A stretch of 32,347 bases of DNA, from positions 1 to 32,347 of the forward strand of contig JAKFYA010000030.1 in NCBI GenBank assembly GCA_021731095.1. Reading direction: 5' to 3'. Made by a program: the position numbers and the translations under genes. Under the pieces are notes generated by a model. The model was given only the letters and a program-made list of their open reading frames with translations. It did no database searches and was not told the origin of the DNA. Of the stretch, positions 16,320 through 24,782 are shown one piece after another; the stretch's first letter is position 1, and each line of letters starts with the position of its first letter. The stretch comes from Acidobacteriota bacterium. GTDB taxonomy: Bacteria; Acidobacteriota; Vicinamibacteria; Vicinamibacterales; UBA2999.

Positions 16320-17518
16320 GCGCGGCGTCCAGCTCCGGGCAGTGACTGGGTCAGATTGCGGAGGGCCTGCGCCAGCAGGCTGTAGTGCCGGCGCACGACG
16401 GCGGCCGCGCGCTGGGCTCCGGCCAGCGCCTCGTCCAGGTCGGCGCTGCCGAGGTCGCGGCTGTACGCCGCGCTGTCAAAGGTCGCCAGTGCGCGTTCGA
16501 GTTCCGCGAGCGTCGCGCTGTCGCCCTCGCCGTCTTCGAGGCGTCGGGCTCTCGCCAGGGCCACGGTCCGTGCCGTCGCCGCGCCTGACACGGCCGCGGC
16601 TCGACCCGGTCGCAAGGGGCTGGTCACCACGAGCCGGCCTTCACCGGCGACCGTCGTGCGGGTGCGTGGCGTCTGGGAGGCATGGCCCTGCACCGCATAG
16701 GCCGCAGCGATGCGCAGGGGCGCCAGCGCCTGTTGGGCCAGGTCGGCGGTCCAGCCGTCGCTCTGGCGGGCGCGCGCCACCTCGTTGAGTGCGCGCACAA
16801 CGGCGGCCATCACCGCGTAGTCGGGCGCGAGGGCCACGGCGCGCTGGGTCTTCCTCTCACGACGCGAGACGGCCCGCACGGCGCCCCACACGAGCAGCAG
16901 TCCGCCGACGGCCAGCAGGGCGAGGCCGGTGACGTCGAGCATGCTGGCGCGGAACTGCCGGGCCTCGATGGCCTTGAAGGTGTCGGGCGCCCGGTCGCGA
17001 ATGTCCGACGCGCCGAAGGGCACCAGTGACAGGATGCGTACCTGGTGCGGTGGCAGCGTGTAGTTCCTGTCGCGCGTCTCGATGGCGGCCGACTCGGCAC
17101 TCACACGACTCTGGACACGGTAGGGCACCACGAGCGAGGGGAGGGGCACATCCCGGCCGAAGTCCTCGCCGATGTACCGCAACGTGTATTCGTACTGGAA
17201 GAAGCGCTGCGCCGCGGTCTTCAGGTCCGCGGCGTGACTGCCTCCGGTCACCTCGAATGGCACCAGCTGCACCACCGAAGGGTCCAGGCGTGACTGATCC
17301 GGCACGACCGTTGTGCCGACGGTCTCGATGACCGCGCAGGTCAGGACCAGCGAGAACGTATCGCCCACGCGCACGGCGCTGGCGCTGGTTCGCCACCAGC
17401 ACTGGATGGGCTCGACCGAGACGGCCTGCGTGGCGGGGCTCGGACCCGACTGTGCAAAGGCCAGGGACGTGGTCAGCAGCAGGCCGGCGGCCACGAGGAA
17501 CGAGGGCGTTGTGGGCAT
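16307..17518 (-). CDS. BatD-like exported/membrane protein
   Basis: A 403-residue protein starting at the ATG at 17518; the longer frame to 17785 overlaps the DUF58 gene and is composition-biased. It has a signal peptide ending in FAQ (about residue 23). Next comes a roughly 170-residue extracytoplasmic region with BatD-like beta-rich phrases (VRVGDTFSLVLTC, VPLPSLVVPY). A single membrane helix follows near 215-235, then an Arg/Ala-rich helical C-terminus. Position between DUF58 and VWA genes agrees with BatD, a partner of the VWA proteins. It is shorter than classical BatD (often 550-650 residues) and seems to hold fewer beta domains. The gap from the DUF58 stop is 4 bp. Confidence 0.7.
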   Translation of the reverse strand: MPTTPSFLVAAGLLLTTSLAFAQSGPSPATQAVSVEPIQCWWRTSASAVRVGDTFSLVLTCAVIETVGTTVVPDQSRLDPSVVQLVPFEVTGGSHAADLKTAAQRFFQYEYTLRYIGEDFGRDVPLPSLVVPYRVQSRVSAESAAIETRDRNYTLPPHQVRILSLVPFGASDIRDRAPDTFKAIEARQFRASMLDVTGLALLAVGGLLLVWGAVRAVSRRERKTQRAVALAPDYAVMAAVVRALNEVARARQSDGWTADLAQQALAPLRIAAAYAVQGHASQTPRTRTTVAGEGRLVVTSPLRPGRAAAVSGAATARTVALARARRLEDGEGDSATLAELERALATFDSAAYSRDLGSADLDEALAGAQRAAAVVRRHYSLLAQALRNLTQSLPGAGRRAWVQ

Positions 17519-17522
17519 GGTG

Positions 17523-18497
17523 TTACGACACTTTCCGGAGGCGCCGCTCGGCGACGAACTCCGCGAGGGCGAGGTCGGTCTGCACCTGGTCGATTCCGAT
17601 GCGGACAATATCGAGGTCTCTGTTCCGGGCCGCCTTCTCGACGTCGCCTTGCCAGTCGCGCACGCGGTCGGCCATGCGGGCAAGCGCGGCCCGCGACAAC
17701 ACGCGTGTGCGGCCGGTCTCCACGTCGACGGTGTCGATCCAGCCGGCAGAGGTGGACGGAAACTCGAAGGCAAAGGCCGCATCAATGAGGAGCACCATCA
17801 CATCGTGCGAGGTGTTGAGCTGTGCCAGCTCGTTCAGCACGGCGTCTGGATCGGGCACCAGGAAGTCGGAGACAAAGGGCACCAGCGCTGTGCGCCGCAT
17901 GAACGAGGCGATCGTCGTGCTGAGGTTGTCGGTGTGTCGCAGGTCCTGCATGCCGCGCTGGCGCTCATAGGCGTCCAGGCACAGCATCACCTGGTTGCGA
18001 CCGATGCGTGGCTGGATGGCCGACAGCCGGTCCAGGCTGTCCTCGAAGGTAATCAGCCCGAACATGTCCTGGAAGAAGACGGCCGACATGCCGATGATCG
18101 CGATGGCGCGGGCGATGGCCGCGGCAATGGGCTGGCCGTGCACGCCGCACCGCGTGGAGCGCGAGCCGTCCGCCACGACCACGACGCTGGCGGTGCTCGG
18201 TTGTTCGAACTCGCGGACCACCAGGCGGGTAAAGTTGCTGAGGGTGGACTGCGGCCAGTCAATCTGGGACGGCCGATCACCGGCCTGCCAGTCGCGCAGA
18301 CCGACAAAGTCGAAACCTGAGCCGTGGGTCAGGCTGCGGTGGTCGCCCATCGTGAGCTCGCGCATCCGGCGCAGGATCGTCAGCTCGATCTCGGTGATGT
18401 CCGAGAGGCTGACGAGCGACGTGCCGGCCTCGTGGCGCGGCCCTCCGCCCCTGGCCGAGAGTGCCGCCCCGAAGAGCTCCGGGACGTGCCCGCTCAT
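17523..18497 (-). CDS. DUF58 domain protein
   Basis: A 324-residue soluble protein. The defining stretch is GSGFDFVGLRDWQAGD at about residues 59-74, followed by QIDWPQS, the DUF58 signature. The C-terminal half has a divergent VWA-like fold (VVVVADGSRST). DUF58 proteins are encoded next to MoxR ATPases almost everywhere and are taken to be partners, but no activity is proven. The ATG at 18497 is chosen because it overlaps the moxR stop by 4 bp; a longer frame to 18662 lies fully inside moxR. The gene is the second of the Bat-like operon. Confidence 0.9.
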   Translation of the reverse strand: MSGHVPELFGAALSARGGGPRHEAGTSLVSLSDITEIELTILRRMRELTMGDHRSLTHGSGFDFVGLRDWQAGDRPSQIDWPQSTLSNFTRLVVREFEQPSTASVVVVADGSRSTRCGVHGQPIAAAIARAIAIIGMSAVFFQDMFGLITFEDSLDRLSAIQPRIGRNQVMLCLDAYERQRGMQDLRHTDNLSTTIASFMRRTALVPFVSDFLVPDPDAVLNELAQLNTSHDVMVLLIDAAFAFEFPSTSAGWIDTVDVETGRTRVLSRAALARMADRVRDWQGDVEKAARNRDLDIVRIGIDQVQTDLALAEFVAERRLRKVS

Positions 18498-19534
18498 GGC
18501 ACCGGCACCTTCTCGATGATGTCCTTCACCACCGACTCCACCGTCAGGCCGTGGCTGGCCGCATGCGGTCCCAGCCAGATGCGGTGCCCAAGGATGTACG
18601 GGGCCAGATGCTGGATATCTTCCGGCAGCACCTCGGTCCGGTTGCCCTCGAGCAGGGCCCACACCTTTGCCAGCCGTCCCCAGGCAATGATGGCGCGCGG
18701 AGACGCGCCCAGGTCGACACCGCGCTCCACCAGCTCGGACGGTGAGTGGTGGTGCCAGTCGGCGTCGGGATTGAACGGGCGCGTGGCGGCCACCAGGCGC
18801 TGGATGTAGCGCCCCATGCGCTCATGGAGAAACACATCGCGGTTGATCGCGCCACGCAACTGGATGATCCGCTCCTTCGAGAGGATGTGGTTCAGCCGGA
18901 CGCGTTTGAAGTCGAAGTTGACGAGCTTCTCCTCCTCGGCTGCCGGCAGGTACCCGATGTTCACCATGATGGCGAAGCGATCGGTTGCCGCCTCCGAGAG
19001 GGGAAACGTGCCCTGGCCCAGTTCCACCGGGTTCATGGTGGCAATGGCGAAGCTGAAGGCGGGCAGTTCGTAGGTGGTCTTGCCGACAGTGACCGTACGG
19101 TCCTGGAGGCCTTCAAGGAACGCGCTCTGCGACTTGAGCGGGATACGGTTGATCTCGTCGAGGAGGATGATTTCCGCCGACGCCATCGGCCCGAACTCGG
19201 TGACCAGGGCGCCGGTGGCCGGATTGACCATCTGGAACCCGACCACTTCGGTGGGCTGCAGGTCGGCGCGGCCCTGGATGCGGGCGAACTTGGCGTCGCT
19301 GACGGCGGCCAGAATCACGCCGAAGAAGGTCTTGCCCACGCCGGGCACGCCGCGCAGCAGCAGGTTGCCGGCGTTGACCTGGCGTTGTTCGTTCTTGTCG
19401 TAGGTCGTCGGGATTTCCGAGAGGAGCACGACGTTGGCCAGCGTCTTGGCGGTGTCGTACCCGACGAGCGCCTTGCCACCTTCGGCGACGACAGCGCGGT
19501 GAAAAGCGATGGCTTCCTGGAGGTCTGCGTTCAC
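18494..19534 (-). CDS. MoxR-family AAA+ ATPase
   Basis: A 346-residue AAA+ ATPase of the MoxR group, thought to act as a chaperone that assembles or activates VWA-domain complexes. Walker A is GVPGVGKT at 62-69 and Walker B ILLDEINR at 123-130, followed by LEGLQD. Sensor 1 is in ATMNPVELG, and an Arg-finger region (EAATDRF) follows; the C-terminal lid domain is present. Length is normal. The start is a GTG at 19534. It heads the Bat-like operon and, since all following gaps are short, possibly the whole minus-strand run to eboC. A good promoter candidate lies immediately upstream. Confidence 0.93.
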   Translation of the reverse strand: MNADLQEAIAFHRAVVAEGGKALVGYDTAKTLANVVLLSEIPTTYDKNEQRQVNAGNLLLRGVPGVGKTFFGVILAAVSDAKFARIQGRADLQPTEVVGFQMVNPATGALVTEFGPMASAEIILLDEINRIPLKSQSAFLEGLQDRTVTVGKTTYELPAFSFAIATMNPVELGQGTFPLSEAATDRFAIMVNIGYLPAAEEEKLVNFDFKRVRLNHILSKERIIQLRGAINRDVFLHERMGRYIQRLVAATRPFNPDADWHHHSPSELVERGVDLGASPRAIIAWGRLAKVWALLEGNRTEVLPEDIQHLAPYILGHRIWLGPHAASHGLTVESVVKDIIEKVPVP

Positions 19535-19543
19535 GGCCCGCTC

Positions 19544-19572
19544 ATCGTATACACGTCGGGTCGTCCTGCCAA
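19544..19572 (-). promoter_or_regulatory. Candidate promoter of the moxR operon
   Basis: Read on the minus strand, TTGGCA (19572-19567) is followed by a 17-nt spacer and TACGAT (19549-19544). The predicted start of transcription, about 19537, would leave only a few bases before the GTG at 19534, so the message would be leaderless or nearly so. The -35 matches the sigma-70 consensus at five of six positions and the -10 at four of six. Confidence 0.45.
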
Positions 19573-19614
19573 TGCCTGAAATGGTCGGGTTGACCCGATG
19601 CGGGAAGGGTGGAG

Positions 19615-19848
19615 CTAGACTTCTGGTTCCTCTTCCTCTTCGGCGGCGGCGAGTTCGTCGTCGTCAAGGAAGGGATGGGGCTGGGGGCCCGGCACGATGT
19701 CGGCGATGTCGGGGTCGACACCGTCAAGGCGCGACGCCTTCGGCTGTCCCTTGATATCGACGCGACGTGCCGCCTTAATCTGCCGTTTTTCCAGCAGCGC
19801 CTTTTCACGGGCGCGCTTGGCCTGAGTGGGCCTCGAGCGACTGACCAT
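19615..19848 (-). CDS. Small basic/acidic hypothetical protein
   Basis: A 77-residue protein with strongly split charge. Residues 1-40 are basic, with the pattern [19 protein letters not shown], and the last 15 residues are almost all Asp and Glu. Similar short proteins beginning S-R-P-T and rich in Lys/Arg/Gln are common as uncharacterised conserved proteins in several phyla, so I believe it is real. The N-terminal half should be one long helix and could bind nucleic acid, but that is a guess. It diverges from coaA across about 66 bp, and a -10-like hexamer lies 9 nt before its ATG. Confidence 0.6.
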   Translation of the reverse strand: MVSRSRPTQAKRAREKALLEKRQIKAARRVDIKGQPKASRLDGVDPDIADIVPGPQPHPFLDDDELAAAEEEEEPEV

Positions 19849-19857
19849 AGATTCGTT

Positions 19858-19863
19858 AGTGTA
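19858..19863 (-). promoter_or_regulatory. Candidate -10 element of the small basic-protein gene
   Basis: On the minus strand GCTACACT places the hexamer TACACT at 19863-19858, nine bases before the ATG at 19848. That spacing predicts a leaderless or nearly leaderless message. A weak -35 candidate, GAGACA (19886-19881), sits 17 nt upstream. The same GCTA(C/T)ACT octamer precedes the starts at 23604 and 23660. Confidence 0.35.
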
Positions 19864-19894
19864 GCACCACGAGCGACGCCTGTCTCAGGAAACC

Positions 19895-19904
19895 TGTATA
19901 CAAT
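19895..19904 (+). promoter_or_regulatory. Candidate -10 region of coaA
   Basis: TGTATACAAT contains the hexamer TACAAT (19899-19904), five of six matches to the -10 consensus. Transcription would start about 19911, a few bases before the ATG at 19915. No -35 match is seen at a normal distance. The 16-base stretch from 19895 matches the moxR upstream sequence (19553-19538, minus strand) at 14 positions. Confidence 0.35.
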
Positions 19905-19914
19905 GCGCGGTGAG

Positions 19915-20871
19915 ATGAGCAGTGCTCCGGCTGTGGTAGACGCCACGTCGCCCTATGAGGAATTTGCCCGGGCGAACTGGGCCGCGTTGCGCGCGACCAC
20001 GCCACTGCCGTTGTCTGAACCCCAGTTGCGGCCGCTGGTCGGTCTCAACGAAAAGATGTCGCTCGACGAAGTGGCGGACATCTACCTGCCGCTGTCGCGT
20101 CTGCTGAACCTGCACGTGGCGGCCACGCGGACCCTGCACGATGCCACGGACACGTTCCTGGGATCCGTCAGCCGCCGGACGCCCTATGTCATCGGCATCG
20201 CCGGCAGCGTAGCGGTCGGCAAGAGCACGACGGCACGCGTGCTCCAGGCCCTGTTGTCCCGCTGGCCCAGTCATCCAACGGTCGCTCTGGTGACCACCGA
20301 CGGCTTCCTGTGGCCCCGCGCCGTGCTCGAGGAGCGCGGTCTGGGCGCTCGCAAGGGATTCCCGGAGAGCTATGACCTCCGGCGCCTGGTGACCTTTCTC
20401 TCGGAGGTCAAGGCCGGCGTGCCGGATGTGGCCGCGCCGGTCTACTCCCATCTGGCCTACGACATCGTGCCAGGCGAGGAACAGACGGTGGGCGAGCCGG
20501 ACATCGTGATTGTGGAGGGGTTGAACGTACTGCAGGGCGGGGCGGCCCGCGGTGCCGGCCGGTCGCTCTTTGTGTCGGACTTCTTCGATTTTTCCATCTA
20601 TGTCGACGCCGCCGAGGCCGACATCGAGCAGTGGTACGTGGAACGGTTCCTGGCGCTGCGCGACACCGTGTTCCGCAGCCCATCGTCGTACTTCCACCGG
20701 TATGCCGCACTGACGCAGGACGAGGCGATGGCCACGGCGCGGCGCCTGTGGGAGACGATCAATCTGGTGAACCTGCGCGACAACGTCGAACCGACGCGAG
20801 ATCGCGCCCGACTCATCCTGGAGAAAGGACGCGATCACGCCGTGCGGCGCGTCCGGCTGCGCCGGCTTTAG
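19915..20871 (+). CDS. coaA: Type I pantothenate kinase
   Basis: A 318-residue kinase that phosphorylates pantothenate with ATP, the first step of coenzyme A synthesis. The P-loop [15 protein letters not shown] is exact for bacterial CoaA. Other family features are [49 protein letters not shown] and the C-terminal [12 protein letters not shown]. Length agrees with E. coli CoaA (316). Two in-frame ATGs are possible, 19903 and 19915. I prefer 19915 because the -10-like TACAAT would overlap the earlier one; 19903 would add four residues and has an AGGA 12 bases upstream. The gene converges with rdgB, overlapping it by 4 bp. Confidence 0.93.
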   Translation: MSSAPAVVDATSPYEEFARANWAALRATTPLPLSEPQLRPLVGLNEKMSLDEVADIYLPLSRLLNLHVAATRTLHDATDTFLGSVSRRTPYVIGIAGSVAVGKSTTARVLQALLSRWPSHPTVALVTTDGFLWPRAVLEERGLGARKGFPESYDLRRLVTFLSEVKAGVPDVAAPVYSHLAYDIVPGEEQTVGEPDIVIVEGLNVLQGGAARGAGRSLFVSDFFDFSIYVDAAEADIEQWYVERFLALRDTVFRSPSSYFHRYAALTQDEAMATARRLWETINLVNLRDNVEPTRDRARLILEKGRDHAVRRVRLRRL

Positions 20872-21476
20872 GCGGAGGCAGACTGCTGGCGCAACCAGAC
20901 GGCCAGCGCACGGAAGGCCTGACCACGATGCGCCACGGCCAGCTTCTCGGCTTGTGACACCTCGGCCAGCGTCCGGCCATACGGCGGATAGACGAAGATC
21001 GGGTCATAGCCGAAGCCTCCGCCACCGGCCGGGGACTGGGCAATGAGCCCCTCCACCACACCCGCTGTCTCGAAGCGCACCAGCCCCTGGTCGACAACGG
21101 CGACCGCGCACACGAACCGCGCAGACCTCGCCGCCTCAGGCCTGGCCGCCAGGCGGTGTGTGATTGCTGCGCAGCGTTCGGGATAGCTGGCGTGAACGCC
21201 GAGAAAGCGGGCCGAGTGCACGCCAGGGGCGCCGTCCATGGCGTCCACCTCCAGCCCCGAGTCTTCGGCGATGGTGGGCAGGCCGGTCGCAGCGGCATAG
21301 GCGAGGGCCTTCAGCCGGGCGTTCTCCGCAAAGGTGTGACCGGACTCTTCCGGTTCCGGTACTGGCGGGCAGTCGGCGAGGGACAGGAGCGTGATGGCTT
21401 CGCCGGCCAGCAGCGCCCGGATCTCCTCGAGCTTGCCGGCGTTGGTGGTCGCCATGAGCCAGCGAGGCTGGCTCAT
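20868..21476 (-). CDS. rdgB: XTP/dITP diphosphatase (RdgB/HAM1)
   Basis: A 202-residue house-cleaning pyrophosphatase that removes non-canonical purine triphosphates (ITP, dITP, XTP) before they enter nucleic acid. Family motifs are [15 protein letters not shown] at the start, [20 protein letters not shown] in the middle and [11 protein letters not shown] with a following Pro/Tyr stretch. The ATG overlaps the rph stop by 4 bp, a common rph-rdgB arrangement. A Met seven residues later is a possible alternative start. The end overlaps the coaA stop region on the other strand. Confidence 0.93.
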   Translation of the reverse strand: MSQPRWLMATTNAGKLEEIRALLAGEAITLLSLADCPPVPEPEESGHTFAENARLKALAYAAATGLPTIAEDSGLEVDAMDGAPGVHSARFLGVHASYPERCAAITHRLAARPEAARSARFVCAVAVVDQGLVRFETAGVVEGLIAQSPAGGGGFGYDPIFVYPPYGRTLAEVSQAEKLAVAHRGQAFRALAVWLRQQSASA

Positions 21477-22201
21477 TTGTTCAGGAGGGGCCCAACCAGA
21501 TTCTTCTGGATGGCAATCAGCTGGCGGATGCCGTTGTCACCCAGGTCGAGCATGCGGTTCAGACCTTCGCGACCAAACGGGAGCGCTTCGGCGGTGCCCT
21601 GCACCTCGATGAACAGGCCGGCACCCGTCTTCACCAGATTCATGTCGACCTCAGCGGTCGAATCTTCCGTGTAGGCCAGGTCGAGCATCGGCTCGCCATT
21701 CACGATGCCCACACTGGTTGCGGCGACGAAGTCCGTGATGGGCATCGTGCGGATCGCGTCGCGTTCGCGCAACTTCTGCAGGGCCAGCACCAGGGCGACA
21801 AACGCGCCGGTAATGGATGCGGTCCGCGTGCCGCCATCGGCCTGGATGACGTCGCAATCCAGGGTAATGGTGCGCTCGCCGAGTTCTTCGCTCCGGGTGA
21901 CGGCGCGAAGTGAGCGGCCGATGAGGCGCTGGATCTCCTGCGTCCGGCCCCCAACCCTGCCAGCGGTCGACTCGCGCTGGACGCGTGTGGTGGTGGCGCG
22001 CGGCAGCATCCCGTACTCGGCGGTCACCCAGCCTTTGCCACTGTTCCGGCGGAAGGGCGGCACGCGGTCTTCGATGCTCGCCGTGCAGATCACCTTTGTC
22101 TTGCCGGCCTCGATGAGCACCGAGCCTTCGGCATGCACGAGATAGTTCGGCGTAATCCGGGTGGGGCGCAGTTGTTCGGGGAGACGTCCATCAGCACGCA
22201 T
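21473..22201 (-). CDS. rph: Ribonuclease PH
   Basis: A 242-residue phosphorolytic exoribonuclease that trims tRNA 3' ends. Motifs include [20 protein letters not shown] near the N-terminus, GRSLRAVTR, the catalytic [18 protein letters not shown] and [13 protein letters not shown]. Length is that of a complete enzyme. It lies between the GerMN gene (6 bp upstream) and rdgB (4-bp overlap) in a four-gene operon starting with the amidase. Confidence 0.95.
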   Translation of the reverse strand: MRADGRLPEQLRPTRITPNYLVHAEGSVLIEAGKTKVICTASIEDRVPPFRRNSGKGWVTAEYGMLPRATTTRVQRESTAGRVGGRTQEIQRLIGRSLRAVTRSEELGERTITLDCDVIQADGGTRTASITGAFVALVLALQKLRERDAIRTMPITDFVAATSVGIVNGEPMLDLAYTEDSTAEVDMNLVKTGAGLFIEVQGTAEALPFGREGLNRMLDLGDNGIRQLIAIQKNLVGPLLNK

Positions 22202-22207
22202 AAGGCC

Positions 22208-22825
22208 TCAGTGTAGTCCAGTCAGCGGAGTCGCCGCGTCGGGAGACGTCGTGGGTGCGAGCACCGACGGGTCTGGCGCAAGCGGCTCCCGCAAATCGAG
22301 ATGTCCGCCGAGAGTGTCGACTTCGGCCCCGTTCACGAGCACCTGGACACGGTGCGCGGTGGGCAGGCTCGCGGTGACCGCGTGCACAAGGGCGTAGATG
22401 AACAGGCGCTCGGCCGTCACGCCGCCGCGATAGGTGGCGAGCCCGTCGCCTCCGAGATCCACGAACGCGTCTCCACCGGCGGTGAGGTAGAAGCCACGCA
22501 GGGTGATGCCGTACGGCACGGGTGACAGGTTCGGGGGCGCGGTGGCCTCAAGGGCGGACTTTACAATCTCGCGGCCCTGCGCCGACGCATCGGCGGCCAG
22601 CGGCACATCGCGATGGATGGGCACCAGGTAGTCGCCATCCGGAGCCACGGCATACAGGGTGGCGCTGATGCGTGCCGCCGGAACGACCCGCGGGAGCTGA
22701 GTCGGAGCTGGTGTGGGCACGGCAGGGGCTGCCCTGTGGTTCGACCGCGACCACCAGAACCCGCCGCCCATGGCGCCAGCGACCGCCAGGACGCCCAGCC
22801 CGATGACTACAAGGCGACGCGTCAC
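22208..22825 (-). CDS. GerMN-domain membrane-anchored protein
   Basis: A 205-residue protein with one N-terminal membrane segment (about 5-25) and a short Pro/Thr linker. The rest is a GerMN domain, seen in DGDYLVPIHRDVPL, YGITLRGFYLTAGGDAFVDL, LVHAVTASLP and VQVLVNGAEVDTLGGHLDL. GerMN domains occur in spore germination proteins and in many envelope proteins of non-sporulating bacteria, where they are linked to cell-wall work. Its direct pairing with an amidase gene (4-bp GTGA overlap) supports an envelope role. Start codon is GTG. Confidence 0.85.
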   Translation of the reverse strand: MTRRLVVIGLGVLAVAGAMGGGFWWSRSNHRAAPAVPTPAPTQLPRVVPAARISATLYAVAPDGDYLVPIHRDVPLAADASAQGREIVKSALEATAPPNLSPVPYGITLRGFYLTAGGDAFVDLGGDGLATYRGGVTAERLFIYALVHAVTASLPTAHRVQVLVNGAEVDTLGGHLDLREPLAPDPSVLAPTTSPDAATPLTGLH

Positions 22826-23604
22826 TGGGCGGCCTCGGCGTCACCGCGGAACTGGGTGAGGGCGTCAACGAGTCCGTCAGCCATCTGGGTCTGGAAGAGT
22901 TCGGACGCGAGGCGAACCGCCTCGTCCGGATTGGTGAGGTACCCCAGCTCCAGATGGACCGCTGGCGCGTTGACCCCCGCCAGCATGCGCAGCGGGACCG
23001 CACGGACCCGGAGCGGGGTGCCACCGAACCGGGTCCCTACGGCGAGCGCAAGGTGCTCGCCCAGCGCCCGTGACGTGAACAGATGCTGACTCTGCACCGC
23101 CGACCAGGGCGTGAAGGTCAGCGGCCGGGGTTGCCCCCCTGGTACGGGCAGGTGGTCTGCCGCCCCTTCCACGCTGGGTGGGGACAGCGGCGTGGCACCT
23201 GACTGGTGGAGGAAGATCTCGGGCCCTGACGCGGACGGGCGCACGCTGCTGTTGACGTGAACCGTGATGACGGCATCCGCGTGCGCGCTGTTGGCTGCTC
23301 CGGCTCGCTGGTCCGGCGTCAGGGTCCGGTCATCCATCCGCGTCAGCACCACCCGGATGCCGAGACGGGATTCGAGCAGCGGTTGCAGGCGGCGGACCAG
23401 GTCCAGGGTGACCTGTTTCTCGACCAGTCCGCCGTCGACCTGTGCGCCGGTGTCATCGCCGCCGTGGCCAGGGTCGAGGACGAGCACCCGCAAGGCGTGA
23501 GAGGACGGACTGGGGACGGCAGGCGGGTCAGGCGCACTTGCCTGGGCCGACAGCAGCGTGACCGTCAGCGCGAGGGCGGACAGGATCGGGAGGGCGCGAG
23601 GCAC
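22822..23604 (-). CDS. N-acetylmuramoyl-L-alanine amidase (Amidase_3)
   Basis: A 260-residue exported zinc amidase that cuts the lactyl-peptide bond of peptidoglycan. After a signal peptide (cleavage near AQASA, residue 24) the catalytic domain begins with VLDPGHGGDDTG. The expected zinc ligands are His47, Glu62 (VEKQV) and His116 (ITVHVNSS). The catalytic Glu is in LELGYLTNPDE near the C-terminus. There is no added wall-binding domain, so it is a minimal AmiC-type enzyme. The start is a GTG at 23604, with a -10-like TACACT only six bases upstream. It leads the operon amidase-gerMN-rph-rdgB. Confidence 0.92.
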   Translation of the reverse strand: MPRALPILSALALTVTLLSAQASAPDPPAVPSPSSHALRVLVLDPGHGGDDTGAQVDGGLVEKQVTLDLVRRLQPLLESRLGIRVVLTRMDDRTLTPDQRAGAANSAHADAVITVHVNSSVRPSASGPEIFLHQSGATPLSPPSVEGAADHLPVPGGQPRPLTFTPWSAVQSQHLFTSRALGEHLALAVGTRFGGTPLRVRAVPLRMLAGVNAPAVHLELGYLTNPDEAVRLASELFQTQMADGLVDALTQFRGDAEAAQ

Positions 23605-23610
23605 AGGGCA

Positions 23611-23651
23611 AGTGTAGCCACTCCCGGCCCTTTCGCGCCGTTGGCTATACT
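23611..23651. promoter_or_regulatory. Divergent pair of -10 elements for leaderless transcripts
   Basis: The 55-bp gap between the amidase and the LuxE-like gene holds an imperfect inverted repeat, AGTGTAGCC (23611-23619) and GGCTATACT (23643-23651). Read outward these give TACACT six bases before the GTG at 23604 and TATACT eight bases before the ATG at 23660. Both distances put the transcription start at or very near the start codon. No -35 match is seen at 16-19 bases from either. No Shine-Dalgarno sequence precedes either start. Confidence 0.45.
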
Positions 23652-23659
23652 ACCGGCCC

Positions 23660-24775
23660 ATGGCCCCACTGGAGACGTCGCAGAACCGCCCGCTCGATGC
23701 GCGCGCCCGCGCGGCGATCGATGCGTTGGATTCCCACGTCCGGGACATGGTGTCGTGGCACTTCAGCCCCGAGACTGGCGCGCCCTTCTGGCTCGATTTC
23801 GCGTCCCGCCTCGACTGGGATCCACGAGAGGCGATCCGGAGCTTTGCCGACCTCAGACGGTTCGGCCCGTTTCAGGACGAGTGGTTGCGGGGCGGTCCGG
23901 TGCAGCGGTGGGTGCCGCGAGGGCTGGCGGGCAAGCCTGTCTTCGTGTTCGAGACGGGGGGGACGACGGGCATCCCGAAGACGCGCGTGGCCTGCGACGA
24001 CTTTCGCACGGACTACGAACGGTTCAGCGCGACGCTGCCGGAGCCGTACTTTCCCCACGGTGCCAACTGGCTGATGCTCGGCCCCTCGGGACCGCGTCGT
24101 CTCCGGCTCTCGGTCGAGCATCTGGCACAGTTTCGTGGCGGTATCTGTTTCTGTGTCGACCTGGATCCCCGGTGGGTGGTGAAGCTGATCCGGAATGGCT
24201 GGACGGAGCACCTCGAGGCCTACAAGGCGCATGTCATCGACCAGGCGGTGGCCATTCTGACGGCCGGTCACGACATCCGCTGCATGTTCACCACACCCAA
24301 GCTGCTCGAGGCGCTGGCGCTGCGTCTGGAATCGATGGGCACGTCGATCGGCCAGATGGGCATCACGGGCATTTTCGGCGGCGGCACCGAGTTCACCCCG
24401 CAGTGGAACCGGTTTGCCCGCGAAGAGCTCCTGGACGGGGCCTATCTGACGCCGACCTATGGCAATACGCTGATGGGCCTGGCCCCGAGCGCCCCGAGTG
24501 GCCCCGACAACGGCTACACGATCACCTACTACGCCCCGCAGCCCAGAGCCGTCATTGAGGTCGTGTCGTTCGACGACCCGGACCAGGTGGTGGCCTACGG
24601 TGCCACCGGCCGAGTGCGGTTGACGACACTGACGCGCGAGTGCTTCATTCCGGGATTCCTGGAACGGGACGAGGGTGAGCGCGAGCCGCCGCACGACACC
24701 TATCCCTGGGATGGCGTCAGCGGCGTGCGGCCCTTCCACAAGCTTGCCTCGAGCACGACCGTCGGCGTCTACTGA
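23660..24775 (+). CDS. LuxE-like / ANL-superfamily adenylating enzyme
   Basis: A 371-residue adenylate-forming enzyme. The P-loop is TGGTTGIPK at 99-107, preceded by FVFE. Further ANL features are FTTPKLLEAL, GIFGGGTEF, PTYGNTLMGL (an A5-like motif) and GATGRVRLTTL. It ends without the usual C-terminal lid domain and has about the length of LuxE-type acyl-protein synthetases (near 370), shorter than PaaK-type ligases (near 430). It should activate a carboxylic acid as an acyl-adenylate. The ALDH-like gene starts 7 bp after it, which agrees with a two-protein carboxylic acid reductase like LuxE-LuxC. Its acid substrate is unknown. A -10-like TATACT lies eight bases before the ATG. Confidence 0.75.
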   Translation: MAPLETSQNRPLDARARAAIDALDSHVRDMVSWHFSPETGAPFWLDFASRLDWDPREAIRSFADLRRFGPFQDEWLRGGPVQRWVPRGLAGKPVFVFETGGTTGIPKTRVACDDFRTDYERFSATLPEPYFPHGANWLMLGPSGPRRLRLSVEHLAQFRGGICFCVDLDPRWVVKLIRNGWTEHLEAYKAHVIDQAVAILTAGHDIRCMFTTPKLLEALALRLESMGTSIGQMGITGIFGGGTEFTPQWNRFAREELLDGAYLTPTYGNTLMGLAPSAPSGPDNGYTITYYAPQPRAVIEVVSFDDPDQVVAYGATGRVRLTTLTRECFIPGFLERDEGEREPPHDTYPWDGVSGVRPFHKLASSTTVGVY

Positions 24776-24782
24776 GGGCACG

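Noticed and set aside
18746-19579. Plus-strand open frame of 277 codons opposite moxR
   Set aside because: Antisense to a MoxR ATPase with intact Walker motifs; no ribosome-binding site or family signature.
19568-19588. Short inverted repeat TCGGGT-TG-ACCCGA between moxR and the small basic-protein gene as a terminator
   Set aside because: The stem is only 6 bp with a 2-base loop, too tight for a stable hairpin, and no T-run follows.
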